From: Microtetraspora glauca
GTDB lineage: Bacteria; Actinomycetota; Actinomycetes; Streptosporangiales; Streptosporangiaceae
Reading direction: 5' to 3'
Assembly: GCA_001570385.1 (NCBI GenBank)
Contig: BBYL01000015.1
Span: 235,851 to 299,850, forward strand
Length of the DNA stretch: 64,000 nt
The number at the start of each line of letters is the position of its first letter. Position 1 is the first letter of the stretch. Shown one piece after another: positions 8,099 through 17,145 of this stretch. The translations under genes were made by a program, and so were the position numbers. The notes under the pieces are model-generated. The model saw only the letters and a list, made by a program, of their open reading frames with translations, did not search any database and was not told where the DNA came from.

Positions 8099-9160
8099 GT
8101 GAGCATGGAGCGAGACCTGGTGTCGCCCGACGCCGAGGGCGACGAGCACGCGATCGAGGCGGCGCTGCGGCCCCGGCGGCTGGAGGAGTTCATCGGCCAG
8201 GGGCGGGTGAGGGAGCAGCTCTCGCTGGTGCTGGAGAGCGCCCTGCGCCGCAACCGCCCGCCGGACCACGTGCTGATGAGCGGCGGCCCCGGCCTGGGCA
8301 AGACGACGCTCGCCATGATCATCGCGGCAGAGCTGGGCGCGCCGCTCCGGATGACCTCGGGTCCGGCTCTGGAGCGGGCCGGCGATCTGGCCGCGATCCT
8401 CTCGACGCTGGCCGAGGGCGAGGTCCTCTTCATCGACGAGATCCACCGGATGGCCCGGCCCGCCGAGGAGATGCTCTACCTCGCGATGGAGGACTTCCGG
8501 GTCGACATCGTCGTCGGCAAGGGCCCGGGCGCCACCTCCATCCCGCTGGACATCGCGCCGTTCACGCTGGTCGGGGCGACCACGCGGGCGGGCCTGCTCC
8601 CCGCGCCGCTGCGCGACCGCTTCGGGTTCACCGCCCACATGGACTTCTACGAGGCGGCGGAGCTGGAGCAGGTCCTGCACCGGTCGGCGCGGCTGCTGTC
8701 CGTCGAGCTGCCCGGTGAGGGCGCGCACGAGATCGCCCGCCGCTCGCGCGGCACGCCCCGCATCGCGAACCGGTTGCTCCGGCGGGTCCGCGACTTCTCC
8801 GACGTCCGGGCCGAAGGAGTGATCACACGGGAGATCGCGGCCGCGGCTCTCAACCTCTACGAGGTGGACGCCGAGGGGCTCGACCGGCTCGACCGCGCGG
8901 TCCTGGGGGCGCTGCTGCGCAAGTTCGGCGGTGGTCCGGTGGGGCTGTCCACGCTGGCGGTGGCGGTGGGGGAGGAGCCGGAGACCGTGGAGGTCGTGGC
9001 CGAGCCGTTCCTCGTACGGCAGGGCCTGCTCGCCCGCACCCCGCGGGGTCGCGTGGCGACGGCGGCGGCCTGGGCGCACCTCGGGCTGGTGCCGCCGCCC
9101 GACGCCTTCGGTGCCGTTCCGGTGCTCCTGGAGGATCAGCAGAACATCTCGGAGCCCTGA
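8099..9160 (+). CDS. ruvB: Holliday junction branch migration ATPase RuvB
   Basis: 353 residues. AAA+ motor that drives branch migration with RuvA. Walker A GGPGLGKTT (62-70), Walker B VLFIDEIHRM (D113), sensor 1 LVGATTRAG, arginine-finger region LPAPLRDRFG and C-terminal winged helix are all present. The start GTG at 8099 has GGGGAGA 5 bases upstream; an in-frame GTG at 8039 would overlap ruvA by 11 bases and add 20 unconserved residues, and ATG 8105 is also possible. Confidence 0.96.
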   Translation: MSMERDLVSPDAEGDEHAIEAALRPRRLEEFIGQGRVREQLSLVLESALRRNRPPDHVLMSGGPGLGKTTLAMIIAAELGAPLRMTSGPALERAGDLAAILSTLAEGEVLFIDEIHRMARPAEEMLYLAMEDFRVDIVVGKGPGATSIPLDIAPFTLVGATTRAGLLPAPLRDRFGFTAHMDFYEAAELEQVLHRSARLLSVELPGEGAHEIARRSRGTPRIANRLLRRVRDFSDVRAEGVITREIAAAALNLYEVDAEGLDRLDRAVLGALLRKFGGGPVGLSTLAVAVGEEPETVEVVAEPFLVRQGLLARTPRGRVATAAAWAHLGLVPPPDAFGAVPVLLEDQQNISEP

Positions 9161-9315
9161 ATGCCTGCGCGTGAAAGCCGTACATTTCATGAAAGAGGCG
9201 GAAATATCGGGGGGATGGAAGTCGGACGCCAAGGGCGTACTGCCCGCGCATGGTCACAGATCGGTTGCAAAGACGCTGAAATGGGCACTTTCCCGCGTGC
9301 CATATCGTGGGTTCG

Positions 9316-9345
9316 TTGCCGCTCTTCGAGCGGCTCGCCTACACT
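9316..9345 (+). promoter_or_regulatory. Candidate promoter of yajC-secD-secF
   Basis: The 304-base gap 9161-9464 holds no convincing gene. Inside it TTGCCG (9316-9321), 18 bases and TACACT (9340-9345) form a plausible housekeeping promoter about 120 bases ahead of yajC. A small CCGCTC/GAGCGG hairpin falls in the spacer. Confidence 0.4.
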
Positions 9346-9464
9346 GCGTGGCTTGACTGGCCGCTTACGCTGACGCTTCTCAGTGACGTGGCAGCCGCGC
9401 TCAAACGCGAAACTGGACCTCCGGCGTCAAGCCGGTTCATCACGTAATGGAAAGGGTGGCCCCC

Positions 9465-9890
9465 GTGGGCAACAACCCGCTTGGGACGTTTCTGCCACTG
9501 ATCTTGCTGGTAGTGGTGTTCTACTTCCTGCTGATCCGCCCGCAGCGCAAGCGGCAGCAGGAGCAGCTGTCCATGCAGAACTCGCTCGCTCCGGGCGCAC
9601 GGGTCATGACGACCACCGGTCTGTTCGGCACCGTGGTGGGCCTTCAGGACGAGGACGTCATCCTGGAGATCGCGCCTGGCGTGGAGACGCGATGGGTCAA
9701 GGCGGCGATCGGCCGCGTTGTCACTCCCGTTGAGGACGCTGACGACGCCGAGCCGGATTCTGCCCAGTCCGTGGCGGAAGAGGGCGTTCAGAAGGACGCC
9801 CATGAGGACATTCAGAAAGACAAGGACGAGCCGGTGACCGAGACCCCCGATGACGGGGGCGCCAAGGATTCGAGCACCAAGCAGTCCTGA
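9465..9890 (+). CDS. yajC: Preprotein translocase subunit YajC
   Basis: 141 residues. YajC is a small single-pass membrane partner of SecDF in the Sec translocase. The N-terminal helix (FLPLILLVVVFYFLLI), the RPQRKRQQEQ stretch and the KPGARVMTTTGLFGTVV-like core are diagnostic. The C-terminal 45 residues are a charged acidic tail typical of actinobacterial forms. GTG at 9465 is preferred over ATG 9447 because the GGAAAGGG site lies about 6 bases before the GTG. secD follows after 42 bases. Confidence 0.93.
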   Translation: MGNNPLGTFLPLILLVVVFYFLLIRPQRKRQQEQLSMQNSLAPGARVMTTTGLFGTVVGLQDEDVILEIAPGVETRWVKAAIGRVVTPVEDADDAEPDSAQSVAEEGVQKDAHEDIQKDKDEPVTETPDDGGAKDSSTKQS

Positions 9891-9932
9891 GTACGCTCAC
9901 TGAAGATCCCTTGACGAAAGAATCGACCACCA

Positions 9933-11657
9933 GTGGCCCCACCGACCAGTAGCCAGATCAAGCCGGGACGCACGCTCCTGGTTCTTCTGGCGATCATCCT
10001 CGCCATGGGGGCGACGATCGCCTTGCAGAAGGCATTCGTCCCCAAGTTCGGTCTCGATCTCGCGGGTGGCACGACGGTGACGCTGTCGCCAGTGACCACC
10101 GACGGCAAGGCGCCTCCGCAGGAGAGCCTCGACCGGGCCGTCAACATCATCCGGGACCGCGTGAACGGCACCGGCATCTCGGACGCGGAGGTCGCCAGAT
10201 CCGGCGACAACATCGTCATCTCGGTGCCCGGCGCCGGCCGTGACGAGGCCATCAAGCTGGTCGCCACCACGGCGGAGATGCGCTTCCGCCAGGTGCTCGC
10301 GGTCGCCGCGGCCACGACGCCGCCGACCACACTGCCCACCACGGCCGCCACGCCGAGCCCGTCCGCCGTCACCCCGTCCACCGGGACCTCGCCCGCCGGT
10401 CGCGCGCTGTCGAAGGCTCTCGCCGAGCCGACTCCGACGCCCACCGTGACGAGGCGCGCCAGGTCGCATACCGCGACCGGTGAGAAGACCGGCGCGGGGA
10501 CACGAGCCAAGGCGACCCCGTCGCCCACCCCGTCGGTCGCGCCGAGCGAGGAGGACCCGCTCGCCGGGCAGGACCTCAGCGGCATCGACCCGGCCGCGCT
10601 GCAGAAGTTCCGGACGATCGACTGCACCGCGAAGAACAGGGGCCAGGGCGCCCAGGACGATCCGAACAAGCAGATCGTGGCCTGCAGCCAGGACGGCAGC
10701 GCGAGGTACATCCTCGACAAGGCCGCGGTCCAGGGTTCGCAGATCACCACCGCGTCGGCGGGCGTGCGCCAGGACACCGGCGAGTGGGTCGTCAACCTCG
10801 ACTTCAAGAGCCAGGGCGCGTCGCAGTGGAGCGACCTCACCGCCAAGGCGTTCGGCGCGCAGCCGCCGCGCAACCAGATCGGCGTCGTCCTCGACGGACT
10901 GGTGATCACGGCTCCCGCCTCGAACGGCCGGATCCCCGGCGGCAAGACCGAGATCTCGGGCAGCTTCAACCAGCAGAGCGCGACCGAACTGGCCGACCAG
11001 CTCAAGTACGGCGCGCTGCCGCTCAAGTTCGTGCAGAGCTCCGTCGTCTCGGTCTCGTCCACACTCGGCCAGGACCAGCTCCGCGGCGGTCTCGTCTCCG
11101 GCGCCATCGGCCTGTTGATCGTCATGCTCTACCTGCTGCTCTACTACCGAGGTCTGGGCGCCATCGGCATCGCGAGCCTCGGCATCGCGACGATCGTCAC
11201 CTACTTCTCGGTGGCCGTCCTCAGCGCGAACGTCGGCTTCCGATGGTCGCTGCCGCACATCATCGGCCTCGTGGTCTCGATCGGCATCACCGCGGACTCG
11301 TTCATCGTCTACTTCGAACGCATCCGTGACGAGATGAAGGAAGGCCACCGCACCCTCCGCGCCGCCGTGGAGGTCGCCTGGCGGCGGGCGAAGCGGACGA
11401 TCCTGGTCGCCGACGCGGTCATGTTCATCGCCGCGGTGGTGCTCTACTTCCTCGCGGTCGGCGGCGTCGCCGGATTCGCGTTCGCCATGGGCCTGACCAC
11501 GCTCATCGACATCGTCGTGGTCTTCCTGTTCACCAAGCCCCTCATGTCGCTGGCCGCCAGGATGAAGTTCTTCTCCAAGGGCCACAAGCTGTCCGGTCTC
11601 GACGCCGAGCGCATGGGCCGTACCAACAGCGGTGCCGAGCACCTGCAGGAGGCGTGA
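9933..11657 (+). CDS. secD: Protein translocase subunit SecD
   Basis: 574 residues. SecD with SecF uses proton motive force to complete protein export. N-terminal membrane helix (about 10-30), periplasmic domain starting with FGLDLAGGTTVTL, and a C-terminal block of five helices (about 375-545) with GVVLDGLVITAP and SIGITADSFIVYFERIRDE, the family D4/D6 motifs. The extracytoplasmic part is split by an 80-residue Pro/Thr/Ala/Ser-rich insertion (about 129-209), a low-complexity linker also seen in other actinobacterial SecD proteins. GTG start; the stop TGA overlaps the secF ATG (TGATG). Confidence 0.96.
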   Translation: MAPPTSSQIKPGRTLLVLLAIILAMGATIALQKAFVPKFGLDLAGGTTVTLSPVTTDGKAPPQESLDRAVNIIRDRVNGTGISDAEVARSGDNIVISVPGAGRDEAIKLVATTAEMRFRQVLAVAAATTPPTTLPTTAATPSPSAVTPSTGTSPAGRALSKALAEPTPTPTVTRRARSHTATGEKTGAGTRAKATPSPTPSVAPSEEDPLAGQDLSGIDPAALQKFRTIDCTAKNRGQGAQDDPNKQIVACSQDGSARYILDKAAVQGSQITTASAGVRQDTGEWVVNLDFKSQGASQWSDLTAKAFGAQPPRNQIGVVLDGLVITAPASNGRIPGGKTEISGSFNQQSATELADQLKYGALPLKFVQSSVVSVSSTLGQDQLRGGLVSGAIGLLIVMLYLLLYYRGLGAIGIASLGIATIVTYFSVAVLSANVGFRWSLPHIIGLVVSIGITADSFIVYFERIRDEMKEGHRTLRAAVEVAWRRAKRTILVADAVMFIAAVVLYFLAVGGVAGFAFAMGLTTLIDIVVVFLFTKPLMSLAARMKFFSKGHKLSGLDAERMGRTNSGAEHLQEA

Positions 11658-12709
11658 TGCCGGGCATTATCAGCCGCCTGTACCGCGGCGACATCAACAT
11701 CGACTTCGTCGGCAAGCGGAAGCTCTGGTACGGCCTCTCGGCCCTGCTGATGATCGTCTCCATTGTCGGCATGGTCATCCACGGCCTCAACCTCGGCGTG
11801 GAGTTCAAGGGCGGGTCGGTCTTCGACTTCCCCCGCGCCACGAACTCGAGCGTCGAGGAGGTCAGGACGACCATCAAGGACGCGGGTGTCCACCAGGTCA
11901 TCGTCCAGGAGGCCGGGCCGAACTGGCGGGTCACCACCGAGAGCCTCGACACCAACGAGGTTCCCAAGGTCCAGCAGGCCGTCGCGGACAAGTACCACCT
12001 CAAGGCCGACGATGTCAGCACCCAGGTCATCGGTGCCACCTGGGGTGGCGAGGTCATGCAGAAGGCATGGATCGGCCTGGCCGTCTTCATGCTCGCGATC
12101 ATGCTGTACCTCAGCCTCGCGTTCGAGTGGCGGATGGCGCTCGCCGCCATCGTGGCCCTCGTGCACGACCTCGTGATCACGGCCGGCATCTACGCCTGGT
12201 CGGGCTTCGAGGTCACCCCGGCCACCATGCTGGGCTTCCTCACGATCCTCGGTTACTCGTTGTACGACGCGGTCGTCGTCTTCGACATGATCAAGGAGGT
12301 GACGGGCAAGCTCGGCACGAGCGCGAAGATGACCTACACGCAGGCCGCGAACAACGCGCTCAGCCACACGCTGATCCGCTCGCTGAACACCTCGCTGGTC
12401 GCGATCCTGCCGGTGGCGGCGATCCTGTTCATCGGGACCACGCTGCTCGGCGCCGGGACGCTGAAGGACCTCTCCCTGGCGCTCTTCGTCGGAATGATCG
12501 TCGGCACCTACTCCTCGCTCTGCGTGGCCACGCCGATCCTGGTCACGCTGAAGGAGCGCGAGCCGCAGTGGCGGAAGCTCGCCGAACGCGTGGCCCAGCG
12601 GGAGGCGTCCGTCGCCAAGGCGGCGGCCGCGAGCGCCAAGCAGCCCGTGGTGGCGGGATCCCAGAACGGGGTCGCGACCACGGATGACGGAAAGCGCAAG
12701 AAGCGTTAG
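11657..12709 (+). CDS. secF: Protein translocase subunit SecF
   Basis: 350 residues. Partner of SecD: first helix (about 20-40), LGVEFKGGSVFDF at the start of the extracytoplasmic domain, then a five-helix block with ALVHDLVITAGIYAW and LTILGYSLYDAVVVFD, the conserved SecF signatures. A basic, Ala/Lys-rich cytoplasmic tail closes the protein. ATG at 11657 overlaps the secD stop; a GTG directly before it (11654) would add one residue. A GCAGGAGG site sits 4 bases upstream. Confidence 0.96.
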   Translation: MPGIISRLYRGDINIDFVGKRKLWYGLSALLMIVSIVGMVIHGLNLGVEFKGGSVFDFPRATNSSVEEVRTTIKDAGVHQVIVQEAGPNWRVTTESLDTNEVPKVQQAVADKYHLKADDVSTQVIGATWGGEVMQKAWIGLAVFMLAIMLYLSLAFEWRMALAAIVALVHDLVITAGIYAWSGFEVTPATMLGFLTILGYSLYDAVVVFDMIKEVTGKLGTSAKMTYTQAANNALSHTLIRSLNTSLVAILPVAAILFIGTTLLGAGTLKDLSLALFVGMIVGTYSSLCVATPILVTLKEREPQWRKLAERVAQREASVAKAAAASAKQPVVAGSQNGVATTDDGKRKKR

Positions 12710-12724
12710 TCAGACAGAGACGGT

Positions 12725-12788
12725 GACGGCGCTCCTGTGCCGCCTCCCGGGATGCCCGGCATCATGGGAGGGACGCGGGGGCGCCGTC
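12725..12788 (+). terminator. Nested hairpin between secF and apt
   Basis: Three inverted repeats nest inside each other: GACGGCGC/GCGCCGTC (outer), CCTCCC/GGGAGG (middle) and GATGCC/GGCATC (inner). It ends 19 bases before the apt start, so it may terminate secDF transcripts or act in the apt leader. Confidence 0.5.
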
Positions 12789-12807
12789 CTCATGAAGTGG
12801 GTTGGAA

Positions 12808-13314
12808 ATGACTGAGTGGGTTTCCCTGATCCGGGACGTTCCCGACTACCCGAAGCCGGGAGTCCTGTTCAAGGACATCACCCCGCTGCTGGCCGATCAT
12901 GGCGCGTTCGTGCAGGTCGTGGATGAGCTGGGAAGCGGCCTGACGTTCGACAAGGTGGTCGGCATCGAGGCACGCGGCTTCATCCTGGCCGCCCCGGTGG
13001 CGTACCGGGCGGGAGCAGGGTTCGTCCCCGTACGCAAGAAGGGCAAACTGCCTGCCCAGACGCTCGCGGCGAACTATGATCTGGAGTACGGCTCCGCGAC
13101 GGTGGAAGTGCACACCGATGCCTTCGTTCCGGGTGAGCGGGTGCTGATCGTGGACGACGTGCTCGCCACGGGCGGCACGGCGAACGCGACGGTGGAGCTG
13201 GTCAGGAGATCGGGCGCCCACGTCGTCGCGGTGTCCGTCCTGATGGAGCTGTCCTTCCTCTCCGGCCGTGACCGGCTGCCTGGTCTGGAGGTCCGTTCCC
13301 TGGTGGTCGTCTGA
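12808..13314 (+). CDS. apt: Adenine phosphoribosyltransferase
   Basis: 168 residues. Salvages adenine with PRPP to AMP. DVPDYPKPGVLFKDITPLL at the N-terminus, GIEARGFILAAPVAY, the RKKGKLPA flexible loop and the PRPP site VLIVDDVLATGGTANA are all canonical. The ATG at 12808 is used; the ribosome site is weak (GAAGTGGG). Its position directly ahead of the (p)ppGpp gene is the usual actinobacterial order and suggests a purine-nucleotide link. Confidence 0.96.
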   Translation: MTEWVSLIRDVPDYPKPGVLFKDITPLLADHGAFVQVVDELGSGLTFDKVVGIEARGFILAAPVAYRAGAGFVPVRKKGKLPAQTLAANYDLEYGSATVEVHTDAFVPGERVLIVDDVLATGGTANATVELVRRSGAHVVAVSVLMELSFLSGRDRLPGLEVRSLVVV

Positions 13315-13391
13315 TTCGGGCGCATCCAGGCGAAAAGCGGGCAGACGACGCGGATACACTGGGGAGCCTGGACTCGACGTGAGGAGTCTGT

Positions 13392-15746
13392 GTGCCCCGT
13401 GATGTGGTCGTGCCCGACGGCGTGCGGGCCCGGAGCGAATCCCGGCCCGCCGAGGCCGAGGAGACCGTAGCCGCGCGCGACGCATCGGAGGCCGCGGAGG
13501 AGAGACCCGCGCCTGCCGTGCGACGCCGGCGGGCGCGGTTCGGGGGGCAGTGGGGTGCTATGAATCCGGTTCTGGAACCGCTCTTCAAGACGGTTCGCGC
13601 GACCCATCCCAAGGCGGACCTCCGGCTGATCGAGCGCGCGTACGATGTCGCCGCGCACCACCACCGCGACCAGAAGCGCAAGAGCGGCGATCCCTACATC
13701 ACGCACCCGCTGGCCGTGGCGACGATCCTGGCCGAGCTCGGCACGGATGACGAGACGCTCTGCGCCGCGCTCCTGCACGACACCGTGGAGGACACCGCCT
13801 ACAGCCTCGAGGAGCTGCGCGCCGACTTCGGCGAGAGCATCGCCCTGCTCGTCGACGGCGTCACCAAGCTGGACAAGGTCAAGTTCGGCGACGCGGCGCA
13901 GGCGGAGACCGTCAGGAAGATGGTCGTCGCCATGGCGCGCGACATCCGGGTGCTGGTCATCAAGCTCGCCGACCGGCTGCACAACATGCGCACGATGCGC
14001 TACCTCCCCGAGCACAAGCGGCAGCAGAAGTCCCGCGAGACGCTGGAGATCTTCGCGCCCCTGGCCCACCGGCTCGGCATGAACACCATCAAGTGGGAGC
14101 TGGAGGACCTCGCGTTCGCCATGCTCTATCCGAAGCGGTACGACGAGATCGCCCGGATGGTGTCCGAGCGCGCGCCGCGCCGGGACCTGTTCCTGCAGGA
14201 CGTGATCGAGAAGGTCTCCGGCGACCTGCGCGAGGCCAAGATCAGGGCGACGGTGAAGGGCCGCCCGAAGCACTACTACTCGATCTACCAGAAGATGATC
14301 GCCAAGGACGTCGCGTTCGAGGAGATCTACGACCTGATGGGCATCCGCGTACTGGTGGACACCGTGCGCGACTGCTACGCGGCCCTCGGAACGATCCACG
14401 CCCAGTGGAGGCCGGTGCCCGGGCGGTTCAAGGACTACATCGCGATGCCCAAGTTCAACATGTACCAGTCGTTGCACACGACGGTCATGGGGCCAGAGGG
14501 CAAGACGATCGAGCTGCAGATCCGCACCCGCGCCATGCACCACCGGGCGGAGTACGGCGTGGCCGCCCACTGGAAGTACAAGGAGGAGATGAACGGCGCC
14601 CCCGGCCCGGCGGCCAAGGGGAAGCAGGTCAACGACATGGCCTGGCTGCGCCAGCTCCTCGACTGGCAGAAGGAGACCTCCGACCCGGGCGAGTTCCTGG
14701 AGTCGCTGCGCTTCGACCTGTCGGTCTCGGAGGTGTTCGTCTTCACGCCGCGCGGCCAGGTGATCGCGCTGCCCGAGGGCGCCACCCCCGTCGACTTCGC
14801 GTACGCCGTGCACACCGAGGTGGGGCACCGCTGCATCGGAGCCAGGGTCAACGGCCGCCTGGTGCCGCTGGAGTCCCGGCTGGGCAACGGCGACACGGTG
14901 GAGATCTTCACCTCCAAGTCCCCGGACGCCGGACCGTCCCGCGACTGGCTGAAGTTCGTCAAGAGCGGCCGGGCCCGCAACAAGATCCGCCAGTGGTTCT
15001 CCAAGGAGCGCAGGGAGACCGCGATCGAGGCCGGCAAGGAGGCCATCGGGCGGGCGATGCGCAAGCAGGGGCTGCCGCTCCAGCGCCTGATGTCGGGGGA
15101 GGCGCTCCTCGCGCTCGCCCGCGACCTCAGGTACCCCGACGTGTCCGCGCTCTACGCGGCGGTGGGCGAGGGCCACTCCGGTGCCCAGGCGGTCGTCCAG
15201 AAGCTCGTGCAGTCCCTCGGAGGCGTCGAGGGGGCAGAGGAGGACATCGCCGAGGCGGCGGTCCCCACGAAGCTCAGAGGACGCCCCAGGGGAGGTTCCA
15301 ACGCCGGTGTCAACGTCGCCGGCGACCCGGACGTGTGGGTACGGCTGTCGCGGTGCTGTACGCCGGTCCCCGGAGACGACATCGTGGGCTTCGTTACGCG
15401 CGGGCACGGGGTCTCGGTCCACCGGAACAACTGCCCGAACGTGGAGCAGCTCAACGAGCAGCCCGACCGGCTCGTGCAGGTGTCGTGGGCGCCGGGAGAC
15501 GACTCGGTCTTCCTCGTCGCGATCCAGGTCGAGGCACTGGACCGGCCCCGGCTCCTGTCGGACGTCACCCGGACCCTGTCCGACCAGCACGTGAACATCC
15601 TGTCCGCCACGGTGGCCACCAGCAGGGACCGCGTCGCGGTGAGCAAGTTCACCTTCGAGATGGGCGATCCCAAGCACCTCGGCCACGTGCTCAAGGCGGT
15701 GCGCAACATCCAGGGCGTCTACGACGTCTACCGCGTGACGAACTGA
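13392..15746 (+). CDS. relA: Bifunctional (p)ppGpp synthetase/hydrolase (RelA/SpoT, Rel)
   Basis: 784 residues. Makes and degrades (p)ppGpp in the stringent response. After a 55-residue variable N-terminal extension the HD hydrolase domain carries an intact LLHDTVED motif (H129, D130), so hydrolysis should work; the synthetase domain has RFKDYIAMPKFNMYQSLHT (from R345) and ELQIRT. TGS domain (about 450-510, VFVFTPRGQVIALPEGATPVDFAY), a conserved-cysteine region (RCCTPVPGDDIVGF) and a C-terminal ACT domain (about 705-784) complete the long form. GTG start behind GTGAGGAG. Terminated by a large hairpin. Confidence 0.96.
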   Translation: MPRDVVVPDGVRARSESRPAEAEETVAARDASEAAEERPAPAVRRRRARFGGQWGAMNPVLEPLFKTVRATHPKADLRLIERAYDVAAHHHRDQKRKSGDPYITHPLAVATILAELGTDDETLCAALLHDTVEDTAYSLEELRADFGESIALLVDGVTKLDKVKFGDAAQAETVRKMVVAMARDIRVLVIKLADRLHNMRTMRYLPEHKRQQKSRETLEIFAPLAHRLGMNTIKWELEDLAFAMLYPKRYDEIARMVSERAPRRDLFLQDVIEKVSGDLREAKIRATVKGRPKHYYSIYQKMIAKDVAFEEIYDLMGIRVLVDTVRDCYAALGTIHAQWRPVPGRFKDYIAMPKFNMYQSLHTTVMGPEGKTIELQIRTRAMHHRAEYGVAAHWKYKEEMNGAPGPAAKGKQVNDMAWLRQLLDWQKETSDPGEFLESLRFDLSVSEVFVFTPRGQVIALPEGATPVDFAYAVHTEVGHRCIGARVNGRLVPLESRLGNGDTVEIFTSKSPDAGPSRDWLKFVKSGRARNKIRQWFSKERRETAIEAGKEAIGRAMRKQGLPLQRLMSGEALLALARDLRYPDVSALYAAVGEGHSGAQAVVQKLVQSLGGVEGAEEDIAEAAVPTKLRGRPRGGSNAGVNVAGDPDVWVRLSRCCTPVPGDDIVGFVTRGHGVSVHRNNCPNVEQLNEQPDRLVQVSWAPGDDSVFLVAIQVEALDRPRLLSDVTRTLSDQHVNILSATVATSRDRVAVSKFTFEMGDPKHLGHVLKAVRNIQGVYDVYRVTN

Positions 15747-15790
15747 CCGGCCGCACCTCGAACCACTCGAACCACTCGAATGAGCGCACT

Positions 15791-15852
15791 GGCTCGTTCA
15801 CACGTCGACCCCCGTCGCGAACGCGCGGCGGGGGTCGACGTGTGAACGAGCC
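15791..15852. terminator. Large bidirectional terminator between relA and the DUF349 gene
   Basis: Two 28-base arms (15791-15818 and 15825-15852) are inverted repeats with a single mismatch around a 6-base loop. The genes on both sides converge here, with stops 44 bases to the left and 4 bases to the right. A duplicated AACCACTCG lies at 15769-15787, just before the left arm. Confidence 0.8.
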
Positions 15853-15855
15853 GGA

Positions 15856-17085
15856 TCAGGAGAACTCGGCGAGCGTGCGCTCGGCCTCCTCAAGCCACGA
15901 ACGCCGGGCGGTCAGGGCCTCCTCGGTCTCCTTGACGTCCTTGTCCCTGCCCGCGGCCTGCGCCTTGGACAGCCGGGTCTCGAGCTGTTCGATGGACTTG
16001 CGGAGCTGGCTGACCGTGTCCTGCGCGCGGGCCCTGGCCTCGGGGTTCGAGCGGCGCCACTCGTTCTCCTCGGCCTTGCGGACGGCGTCGTCGATCTTGC
16101 GCAGGCCGCCTTCGAGCCGGTCGCGCTGCTCGCGCGGCACCGGGCCTGCCGCCTCCCAGCGCTCCAGGATGCCGCGCAGGACGCCGCGGGCGCTCCTGGC
16201 GTCCGTGACGGGCAGCAGCTTGCCCGCCTCGGCGAGCAGCGCCTCCTTCGCCTCGGCGTTGGCCGCGAACGAGGCGTCCCGCTCGGCGAAGACGGCCGAC
16301 CTGGCGTGGAAGAACTGGTCCTGGGCGCCCTTGAACCTGCCCCAGAGCTCGTCCTCCACCTCGCGCGAGGCACGGCCGGCGTTCTTCCACTGGCGCATCA
16401 GCTCGCGGTAGGCGGCGGCCGTCGCGTTCCAGTCGGTCGAGGCCGCCAGGGCCTCCGCCTCGGCCACGATGCGCTCCTTGGCGCCGCGCACCGCGTCACG
16501 CTGCTCGTCGAGCGAGGAGAAGTACGCCTTGCGCCGCTTGGCGAACGCCGTACGGGCGGCGGACAGGCGCTTCCACAGGCCCGCCTCGGTGGCGCGGTCG
16601 ATCCGCTCGGCGGCCTTCCACTCGTCCACGAGCTGCCGCAGGCGCTCGCCGCCGGACTTCCAGTGGGTGGCGTCCTCGGCGATCCGCTCCGCCTCGGCGA
16701 CGATCCGCTCCTTGACCTCGCGGGCCTGGACCCGTGCCTGGTCGCGCGCGGCCTTCACCTCTTCCCGGCGCTTGCCGACGAGGTCGCTGAGTGCGCCGAG
16801 GCGGTCCTGGAGCGCGCCCAGGTCGCCGATCGCATGCGCCTCGGCGACCGCCTCGCGGAGCTTCAGGATGCTCGCCTCCGCCTGCGCGGGCGGCAGGTCG
16901 GTGCCCCTCACCCGCTGTTCGAGGAGCTGGACCTGCCCGGCCAGTTCCTCGTACTTGCGGTGGTAGTAGGCGAGAGCCTCTTCCGGCTCACCGGCCTGCC
17001 AGGACCCGACGGCTCGTTCGCCCTCGGCCGTACGCACGTAGACGGTGCCGTCGTCGTCTACCCGGCCCCACGGGTCGGTGGTCAC
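15856..17085 (-). CDS. DUF349 domain-containing protein
   Basis: 409-residue, highly charged, almost entirely helical protein. After a short N-terminal beta part (DPWGRVDDDGTVYVRT...VGSW) come a coiled-coil segment and several repeated DUF349 units of about 70 residues, each with a W-K-x-A-G/E-R pattern (QWKNAGRAS, EWKAAERID, ERWEAAGPVP). No enzyme motif. The function of the family is unclear. GTG at 17085 is chosen because GGGAGGA lies 5 bases upstream; an in-frame GTG at 17124 would add 13 unconserved residues. It converges on relA, as in other actinobacteria. Confidence 0.85.
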   Translation of the reverse strand: MTTDPWGRVDDDGTVYVRTAEGERAVGSWQAGEPEEALAYYHRKYEELAGQVQLLEQRVRGTDLPPAQAEASILKLREAVAEAHAIGDLGALQDRLGALSDLVGKRREEVKAARDQARVQAREVKERIVAEAERIAEDATHWKSGGERLRQLVDEWKAAERIDRATEAGLWKRLSAARTAFAKRRKAYFSSLDEQRDAVRGAKERIVAEAEALAASTDWNATAAAYRELMRQWKNAGRASREVEDELWGRFKGAQDQFFHARSAVFAERDASFAANAEAKEALLAEAGKLLPVTDARSARGVLRGILERWEAAGPVPREQRDRLEGGLRKIDDAVRKAEENEWRRSNPEARARAQDTVSQLRKSIEQLETRLSKAQAAGRDKDVKETEEALTARRSWLEEAERTLAEFS

Positions 17086-17145
17086 GGTGTCCTCCCGCAC
17101 TCGAATCAGCCTCCAGGGCTTCACTGTGCCCTTGGTTGTATTACG

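Noticed and set aside
9161..9373. Short open frame directly after ruvB
   Set aside because: No ribosome site, no homology, and it covers a plausible promoter for yajC.
15758..15787. Direct repeats as a possible CRISPR or attachment site
   Set aside because: Only two copies of a 9-base unit without spacers; no cas or integrase genes in the window.
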